From Isotricha intestinalis (Eukaryota; Ciliophora; Litostomatea; Vestibuliferida; Isotrichidae), in assembly GCA_023807065.1 (NCBI GenBank), contig JAJJLU010000646.1:1-24975 (forward strand): a DNA stretch of 24,975 nt, read 5' to 3'. The position numbers and the translations under genes were made by a program. The first letter of the stretch is position 1, and each line of letters starts with the position of its first letter. The notes beneath the pieces were generated by a model, which saw only the letters and a program-made list of their open reading frames with translations, was not told the DNA's origin and searched no databases. This document shows, piece by piece, positions 18,814-24,975 of this stretch.

Positions 18814-20022
18814 TTTTTTTATTTATTTTTGATAGGTTTTTTGGGAGTTATTTATTTATTGATTAAAAGATTTTTTTATGAATATATAAATGTTTTAACT
18901 TAATGATTTAAGTAAATTAATAATTAAAGTAAATAATTAAAGATAAATAAAAATAAATAAATAAAATAAAAAATTTCAAATTTGTTTTGCTATTTCTAAA
19001 ATTATTTAGGTATTGAATAATAAGAAATATCACATATCATTCTTAATTTAAAATATTTTTTATTTTTATAAATTGACCACTTTTAATGACTAAAAATATT
19101 CTTTGCATTATCTTTCATTAAATGTTTTATCATATTTCCTAATTCAAAGAAAAATTATTTTTTTTAAACAGAAAAAAAAACTGTAAATTTTAATTTGACT
19201 TCTAATGCTTTGTTTTTATTTTTAAATTTGTTTAAAAATATTCACTTTTATCATTTAATTTAATAATCCTATATTTTACTTGACCATTATTTTTATTAAT
19301 AATTATAATACCTAATTTTCTTTTAATTTTAATGGAGATATTATACATTTTTAATCCTATATTAAAAAGAAGTTCACTGCTTTTGTAAAATAAAGAAATT
19401 TTCTATCATTTGAATTATATTACATTTCTTTCTATAATTGGTATAGATGGAATAATGATTCTAATTTGCAATTTTGATTATTTCTCAAATTGGAAAAAGA
19501 ACAACTTTATAAAATAAATATATATTTACTAAACTATATTTATTAGTTTTCAAATAGTTTTTAACAGTTTTATATAAATAATTTATGTTTTTAAATGAAT
19601 GAGTTTTTTGTTTTGTTTTTCAAAATCATACATTAAAGAGTATTATTCATTGAAGAAATTGTATAATCTTATTAATGAGCTTTTTTAATAATGTTATACT
19701 TAAAGATAATCTTCTTTTTTCATCAAGTTAAAATATTTCACCTAGACAGAAACAAAATACATCTTACTTTTTTTAATGTTTCTCCTACTTTTGTTGCTTT
19801 ATTTCTCATTTAAAAATTTGAATGAATTTTCTTATTATTTCCATTTTTTTAGTTTTTTTAAATATTTTATTTTGAATTTATTATGATTTGTTTTTTATTT
19901 ATGCTAATATTATATAAATATTTTGTAAATTAAATTATATTTAAAGCAAATAAACTAAATAAAAGTATTTTCCTTTGAAAAAAATTTTTACTCATATAAT
20001 TTATATACACAATTACCTTATA
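18814..20022. other. Long intergenic region, no gene seen
   Basis: About 1.2 kb of AT-rich DNA between the DRC10-like gene and the small CaaX protein gene. I find no reading frame with protein character, no GC-richer island and no clear repeat. Confidence 0.5.
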
Positions 20023-20361
20023 TTAAAAAACGACACAATCACAATAATTTTTTTTTTGTTTGAATTTATCTTTATTAAAATTTCTTTTATTAATAGAATT
20101 ATTATTGTTCTTTTCATTTTTATTTTGAATTGATTCTACTTTTTCCCATTCAGGATCAATTTCAGAAACATCAAAATTTAAATCTTTCCAAGATTCAACA
20201 TCTATAATAGTTAAAAAATCATCTTTAAATGATATGTGACGTTTTATTTTTTCATTATTATTATTATCGTTTGTTATTGCTGTTGTTTTTGAAATTGAAG
20301 ATATTTTTTTTTCATATTTTTTATTTACAATTTGTATTAAATCTTGATTATCATTTGACAT
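20023..20361 (-). CDS. Small protein with CaaX prenylation box and RVxF-type PP1-docking motif
   Basis: This 112-residue protein has a Lys/Asn-rich first third. A conserved-looking core follows (residues 40-75: RHISFKDDFLTIIDVESWKD, then DPEWEKVE), then a basic Asn/Lys stretch and the C-terminal CDCVVF. CVVF (109-112) fits a CaaX box, here with Phe as the last residue, and Cys107 could be palmitoylated. The basic residues just before it would help membrane binding. R-H-I-S-F (41-45) fits the RVxF consensus for docking protein phosphatase 1, and the following hydrophobic LTIID could be a second contact. A membrane-anchored PP1 regulator is an inference. The coding nature is supported by the biased composition, the clear start and a C-terminus that would be unlikely by chance. 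The gene ends in TAA. Confidence 0.68.
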   Translation of the reverse strand: MSNDNQDLIQIVNKKYEKKISSISKTTAITNDNNNNEKIKRHISFKDDFLTIIDVESWKDLNFDVSEIDPEWEKVESIQNKNEKNNNNSINKRNFNKDKFKQKKNYCDCVVF

Positions 20362-20901
20362 TTTTTTATTTTTTTACAAAAAAATTGTTTTTAATTTCGA
20401 AATAATTTTTTATGTATTATAAAAATTTCCTTTATAAACATTTATGAATATATTTTATTTCAATAAAACTATTAAAACATCTAAGCAAAAAATTTTCAGT
20501 AGAAAAAAAAACAAAAAATAATATAAGATAAATAAAGATTAAAATTTAAAAATTAAATCATCAAAATTAAAAAATTGAAAAATAAATGTCTTTATTAATT
20601 ACAAAAAAACACAAAAATAAGATAAAAATAAGTTTATGATCATGCGTTTATTAAAATGATTATATTCAAAAAACCATGATAAAGAAGAAGATTTAAATTG
20701 TTATTATATATATAAAATTTATATATTAAGTCACTATAACAAAAAATTTAAAGAACCTACATCAATAAAATTCAAAATCAAATTATTTTATAACAGACAA
20801 CATTAAAATAGATTAATTAAAAAAGATTGAACAAATAAAACCATTAACTTTTTATAAATCAGTTAAAAATGATTTATTTGAAAACTTTTGTTCAATCTAA
20901 T
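20362..20901. other. Intergenic DNA, no gene seen
   Basis: AT-rich spacer upstream of the small CaaX protein gene, including its probable promoter. No gene, RNA or repeat was recognised. It abuts the decayed membrane-protein frame. Confidence 0.5.
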
Positions 20902-21229
20902 TTAAATGAATGTCGTATTTTATATAAATGAATCCTCATTTTCAGAAAAATAATATAATTCATTACCATAAAAATAGTAAACTTTTGTAATGATTCCTTC
21001 TTCATCACTCCCATATTATTAAAATAAAAGAGAAAAAGGAATAATGAAGAAAAAGGATAATCATAATAAATGTAAATAATTTGGTTTTTAAAAGCCAAAA
21101 TTCATCAAATATATGAAATAATTGTAATAAAAAATATATATTAATTGAAATGAAAAAGGAAGCAAAAGTATTTTGAAGTGTAAATTCTAATAAATGAATT
21201 TTTATTAATTTAAATGTTAGAATAAATAT
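20902..21229 (-). pseudogene. Decayed or fragmentary membrane-protein reading frame
   Basis: Minus-strand codons 21229-21008 stay open for 74 codons without a start. They read like a membrane protein: FASFFISINIYFLLQLFHIF, then DEFWLLKTK, then a second hydrophobic run (LFTFIMIILFLHYSFF). A TGA at 21005-21007 closes this frame. A second frame continues at once with convincing polar sequence (SDEEGIITKVYYFYGNELYY, then FSENEDSFI) up to TAA at 20920-20922, with another TAA at 20902-20904. The pattern is two or more frames of one protein joined by a frameshift. A Met-started piece (21321, MTVCS) further upstream may be its N-terminus. I do not recognise the family. The 68-codon Met-started frame at 20892-21098 is the third frame over the same region, not the gene. 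Confidence 0.42.
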
Positions 21230-21396
21230 TTAGGATAGAAAAGCAAAAAGAATATGAATTATCCTATTTAAAAATAAAAATCATTAGTTTTTATTTTGGT
21301 TAATTAGGAACATACTGTCATATTTTTTATTATTTTTAATTAACATTAAACAAAAAAATCATATTCAAAATTTGATAAAATAAAATATTAAAATAT

Positions 21397-22977
21397 TCAA
21401 CAGTTAAAACAACCACATTTCTTATTAATTGATACAGTTTTGAAAATGCTATTACCTTTAAATTCTCGATTACCATTTGAATATTCTTCATTTGTATTGT
21501 TAATATTTTTATCTGTTGACTTTGGATTAACTATATCATCACCACCATTATTAAGATTATTGTCACCTTCAAAATTGTCTTTATCATTTCTTTCCTCATA
21601 ATTAAAATTTAGGCCCATAAAATTATCTTTATTAGAATCATTATTTATGACTTGAGAATCAAAATAAACAGTTGTTTTTAGCTTATTATCTATTTGATTC
21701 GAATCAATATTATTGAATGTACCTCTTGTCTCACTGGTGTTTTCAATTATTTTATTGTTATTTTCTACATTTGATTTTTTTTCTATATTTTCAATATTTG
21801 ATTTTTTTTCTATATTTTCAACATTTGATTTTTTTTCTGTATTGTCAACATCTATCGTAATTTGTATTGATGAGAGATCAAAATTTACTATTTTGAATTT
21901 AGTGTCCGAAGGAATATTTGAATATAAGTTTTTATTTAAAGGAATAAATGATTTTTCTATAAAATTTAATTTCTCTGTGTAGGATACTTTCCCTTCATTT
22001 AATATATTTTCTTCCCAATTATATTCAAAAGAATCTATTTCATTATTTATTTCATTTCTGCAATCATATCTCCCAAAAAATATGATTGAATTGGCATTCA
22101 ATTTTGAAACCGCAAAAATTGTCATATAAACATTCACATCTTTCTTATATTTTGGCTCTATTTTTTCCCAATTTGGTTTTTTTTTTAAATCAGTTTTATA
22201 AATTAATAATTTTAGCCCTTTTTCTTTAAAAACATATAAATATTGATTATTTATACAAGATAATGAAGGAGATTCTATCTCTTCTTCAATCTTTTTATAA
22301 GGAAAAAACACTTTTTTTTCAGTATCAAAATAAATGCAATTATCTAAAGTATTTAAATCTCCAAATATAAAAACATAATATTTTGGAATAAAAATCATTG
22401 AATGTAAATGATTTGGATGAAAATTTGCTTCATATTTTTTAAACTTCATTGTTTTTAAATCTAAGATTAAAAATAGGAAAATAGATTTTCTATCTTTTTC
22501 TCCTCCATATATATATAATGTATTTATTCCATTGCAATATGATGAATAATGTGTGACATATTTTAAATCTTCAATCTTGAATTTTCTAAATTCTTCTTTT
22601 TGAAACTTTTTCATTTCTTTATTATATATATAAAAATTAGAAGTTGGAATATTCACTGCACCAAAAAGCATTGAATTGTCTATTATATATTTTTCAATAT
22701 TATTAGGTAATTTAAATAAACTTTTGATATATATGATTAATTTTTTGTCAATTAATCGGTAATCGATTATTTTTTTTTTTAAATCTATTTCTTCATTATT
22801 TATCTCATAATAAAATGTTAAATCTTTTTCAAGGTTTAAATAACCTTTGTCATAATTAATTTTAAAATCTTGTATTATTTCGTAAATTTTAGTTTTTTTA
22901 TTCCAAAAATTTTCATGAATTACTTCCTGATTAAATATGAATTGAGTATTTATATTATTTGATTTACATAATCCCAT
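21397..22977 (-). CDS. Kelch-like protein with N-terminal acylation signal and Cys-rich C-terminus
   Basis: This 526-residue protein begins MGLCKS, which fits the N-myristoylation pattern (Gly2, Ser6) with Cys4 placed for palmitoylation. The start at 22977 is therefore well supported. Residues about 100-310 hold at least four kelch-like blades with the typical hydrophobic-Tyr-Gly core: LYIYGGEKD, YVFIFGDLN, YLYVFKEKG and IIFFGRYD. These would form part of a beta-propeller used for protein binding. The second part is low-complexity and Asn-rich. It includes three tandem EKKSN(V/I)EN(I) units at about residues 378-404. The C-terminus is CGCFNC (Cys521, 523, 526), which could be acylated. A peripheral membrane adaptor is inferred; the partner is unknown. 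It ends in TGA, unlike the other intact genes, which end in TAA. Confidence 0.75.
   Translation of the reverse strand: MGLCKSNNINTQFIFNQEVIHENFWNKKTKIYEIIQDFKINYDKGYLNLEKDLTFYYEINNEEIDLKKKIIDYRLIDKKLIIYIKSLFKLPNNIEKYIIDNSMLFGAVNIPTSNFYIYNKEMKKFQKEEFRKFKIEDLKYVTHYSSYCNGINTLYIYGGEKDRKSIFLFLILDLKTMKFKKYEANFHPNHLHSMIFIPKYYVFIFGDLNTLDNCIYFDTEKKVFFPYKKIEEEIESPSLSCINNQYLYVFKEKGLKLLIYKTDLKKKPNWEKIEPKYKKDVNVYMTIFAVSKLNANSIIFFGRYDCRNEINNEIDSFEYNWEENILNEGKVSYTEKLNFIEKSFIPLNKNLYSNIPSDTKFKIVNFDLSSIQITIDVDNTEKKSNVENIEKKSNIENIEKKSNVENNNKIIENTSETRGTFNNIDSNQIDNKLKTTVYFDSQVINNDSNKDNFMGLNFNYEERNDKDNFEGDNNLNNGGDDIVNPKSTDKNINNTNEEYSNGNREFKGNSIFKTVSINKKCGCFNC
21765..21850 (-). repeat. 27-bp tandem repeat in the kelch-like gene
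   Basis: Three nearly identical 27-bp units encode nine residues each (EKKSNVENI and variants). They sit in the low-complexity half of the protein. The unit is a multiple of three, so changes in number keep the frame. Confidence 0.75.
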
Positions 22978-23831
22978 GTTTTTTTGATTAAAAACTTTTT
23001 TTTATTTAAATATTCATTAATATATAATTATTATAAGATTTTAATTTGTGATTTTAATCAGCATTTATTATTGAACTAAACATGTACTTTTTTGATTAAT
23101 ATAAATTACTTTTCAATGTTAAAAAAATAGAGTAAATCATTAATGACTAAAATATTATATCATTTATTTTACAGATTAAAGAATTTTTGTAATTTCATCG
23201 ATATTGATTAAATTTTTTTGTCTTTTTTTTCAAAAATATTATTTTTCCAAAGAGGAGGAAAACAATAAATGATTTTTTGTAATTTTATATATTTAAATAT
23301 TTTGAATCATTTAACCCAAAAAAATTCTTTGAAAACAAATCTAATTTTTATTAATTTAACACTTTAAGTTGGTTTTAAAATAGATATTTATTCTTAAAAT
23401 ATTTGATTTTTAGAATTGTAAAATAATTTATTTAAATTAAAGATGAAATATCAGTAAAGTAATTAAGATAAGTTTATAAACTAAGAAAGAACTCAATATT
23501 TATTTTATCAATAACTAAATAGTTTAATTTTTAGCATTTATTAAATAATTTTATTTCAATTAAATAAGATTAATGAAATGAAAAAAATTATTATAAAATA
23601 AAAAGAAATCAAGTCACTTTTGGTCTAAAATAGTAAATTAGGTAATGAATTTAAAAACATGTAAATTATATATCATTGAAATTTAAGATAAAATATTTTT
23701 TTATCCATCAAAAGTGAAACTTAGTAAATAAATCAATGAAGCTGTAAATAATATTTAAAAGAAAAATAAATATTAATAAATTTTTTTTCCTAATTTAATA
23801 TATTGAAAAAAATTATGTTAATAGTTTGTAA
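22978..23831. other. Intergenic DNA upstream of the kelch-like gene
   Basis: AT-rich DNA of about 0.85 kb. It holds a widely spaced inverted repeat, TCACTTTTG at 23614-23622 and CAAAAGTGA at 23709-23717, which may be chance. No gene recognised. Confidence 0.5.
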
Positions 23832-23913
23832 AATGAGATGTCTTCTTTGATGGGATGGCATCCATAGAAGAAGAGTAGGTAACACCTTGGGGATCCTCTG
23901 TTTGTCCCTCATT
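23832..23913. ncRNA. Candidate structured ncRNA, island B
   Basis: This 82-base island is the most GC-rich intergenic stretch in the window. On the plus strand AATGAG (23832-23837) can pair with CTCATT (23908-23913) to close the element. Inside, TCTTCTT (23841-23847) pairs with AAGAAGA (23868-23874) and the stem extends through ATGG/CCAT. A second hairpin is formed by GGGA (23890-23893) and TCCC (23905-23908, sharing its last C with the closing stem). Blocks TCTTC, TTGATGG, TAGGTAACACCTTGGG and CTCATT recur in order in island A. It lacks a T-arm consensus, so it is not a normal tRNA. The strand is undecided. The minus strand has ATCCCCAA, an 8-base match to the telomere unit, discussed as a finding. 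Confidence 0.5.
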
Positions 23914-24435
23914 CATTACATTATATTTTCATTAAATTTTTTATTCATTTCGGCATTTCAATTGTTTTTTTTTTATTACATTTTTATTTTTTACCCTATT
24001 TTTTTTATTAGTTTTTTTTTGTTTTTTTTTATATTAATATGAAAGTTAAAAGTAAATCACAAAAAATATAAAGTTATATATAATATCTATTCCTTTTGAG
24101 CACGATATTCAAAGAATTATTTTTTTCTATATTTATTATTCTGATTATTATTATTTAAAATAATTATGATAATTTTTCATATTTAAAACTATTATTGGGT
24201 ATTCTGATTTTTTATAGTGTAATATCCTAATTTAAAAAAGGAGAATTATCAAAATAATAGAGACATATTTTTAATTATATATTCAAAGAAAATATTGATA
24301 ATTTAATTTCCTTTTTAGATTAAGTATAATAAGATATTAAAAAAGAATTTATTTAATGAGACATTGAAATCATTCAATTGGAAATAATAAAAAGAAAATT
24401 TTGAAAGAAAAAATATATAATTTATAATATGTATT
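23914..24435. other. Intergenic DNA, no gene seen
   Basis: AT-rich DNA with long T runs (23965-24030) after island B. The N-terminal part of the decayed glycosyltransferase should lie in the last few hundred bases, but I cannot recognise any of it before about 24436. Confidence 0.45.
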
Positions 24436-24975
24436 TCAGCATATTACAGACTTTCTTTTTTCAGAATTACTTCCAAATATAGATAAAATATTATAGATTG
24501 ATGGAGATACAATAACATTTAATGATCTTAAAGAAATGTGTGATATTGATATGAAAAATTTTCATTATAAAGGTTTCTTAGATATAACACCTAATGCAGT
24601 TGATTTTTTTACTAAAAAAATGATCATTATATTTGTGCTGGAGTGATGATTGTGAATCTTAAAGAATTAAGAAAAGATAATATGGTTAATAAATTTATTT
24701 CTTTTATTTCAAAATTTAAAAAAAACTATTTTATCATGACTAAACTGTTATAAATGTACTTTTTTATAAAAAAATTGATATTTTACCTCCAAAATTGGAA
24801 TATTTAATTTTAAAAAAGTTTCTAATTGGAAAACATTTTTTAAAAGATTTTATAATTATAAATACTACAAAGAATTATATGAAGCTTTTATAATCCTGTT
24901 ATTCTATATTGTATTTACAAATCTTGGTACAAAAAAAAATAATTTGAATTTTTAGATGGATTATTATAATTCTAA
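24436..24975 (+). pseudogene. Glycosyltransferase family 8 relic (runs to the window edge)
   Basis: Pieces in shifting frames follow a GT8 (glycogenin/galactosyltransferase-type) fold. SAYYRL starts at 24436. In another frame come SELLPNIDKIL, then a TAG at 24494-24496, then IDGDTITFNDLKEMCDIDMK. The IDGD stretch is the DxD metal/nucleotide-sugar motif (24500-24508), where the family usually has Y before it. After ITPNAVDFFTKK a shift at the A7 run (24614-24620) gives NDHYICAGVMIVNLKELRKD. Then HD-TAA-TVIN has the stop (24741-24743) where the family has the Q of its DQ motif. Further shifts near 24795 and 24887 are needed to read PKFGIFNF and YNPVILYCIYKSWY. Two stops and at least four shifts in 0.54 kb, plus no recognisable N-terminus, mark it as dead. 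Such enzymes transfer sugars to glycans or proteins in the secretory pathway. Confidence 0.78.

Noticed and set aside
18522..18866. Plus-strand frame of 114 codons.
   Set aside because: Leu/His-rich antisense shadow of the DRC10-like gene's acidic N-terminal region; no independent support.
20892..21098. A 68-residue protein on the minus strand.
   Set aside because: Its residues are a third frame over a better membrane-protein reading in the two other frames.
23614..23717. Inverted repeat of 9 bp spaced by 86 bases.
   Set aside because: Short and AT-rich; expected by chance in a window of this size and composition.
23832..23913. Island B as a tRNA gene.
   Set aside because: Length is suitable and a closing stem exists, but there is no T-arm GGTTCGA-type B box and no A-box consensus.

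Overview
The window is strongly AT-rich eukaryotic DNA. It opens with a terminal tandem array of the heptamer CCCCAAT, reading as the C-strand of a telomere, so base 1 is a chromosome end. The intact genes are intronless, widely spaced by very AT-rich intergenic DNA, and encode ciliary proteins (a BBSome subunit relic and a DRC10-like N-DRC subunit), a channel-like membrane nucleotidyl cyclase and large Cys-rich membrane proteins. This suggests a ciliate macronuclear chromosome. Intact genes end in TAA (one in TGA) and never use TAA, TAG or TGA internally, so the code looks standard, unlike Tetrahymena or Paramecium. From memory, a CCCCAAT telomere and a near-standard code point to litostome (rumen entodiniomorph) ciliates. 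That assignment is an inference.

Layout: 1-39 telomere; 40-1174 subtelomeric DNA with a GC-richer island at about 165-262. 1175-2497 (+) is a secretory-pathway protein with an MRH-like ectodomain and a TMEM198/TM7SF3-like membrane domain. 2706-5133 (-) is a full-length but broken BBS9/PTHB1 gene. 5713-6801 (-) is an acidic, RGG-tailed protein. 8526-12758 (-) is a 1410-residue Cys-rich surface protein. 13655-16540 (-) is a membrane class III cyclase homologue lacking one metal-binding Asp. 17536-18813 (-) is DRC10-like. 20023-20361 (-) is a small CaaX protein with a PP1-type docking motif. 20902-21229 (-) is a decayed membrane-protein reading frame. 21397-22977 (-) is an N-acylated kelch-like protein. 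24436-24975 (+) is a decayed family 8 glycosyltransferase that reaches the window edge.

Two GC-richer islands in otherwise AT-only DNA (about 17019-17140 and 23832-23913) share ordered sequence blocks and fold into hairpins. They are candidate members of one structured non-coding RNA family and are the least explained signal here. A short motif from them recurs in the subtelomeric island.

There is no operon-like logic, since each gene is probably transcribed alone. The shared theme is ciliary and membrane signalling: BBSome, N-DRC, cyclase, lipid-anchored regulators and surface receptors. The contrast between long intact genes and relics with several frameshifts and stops suggests real gene decay rather than general sequencing error.
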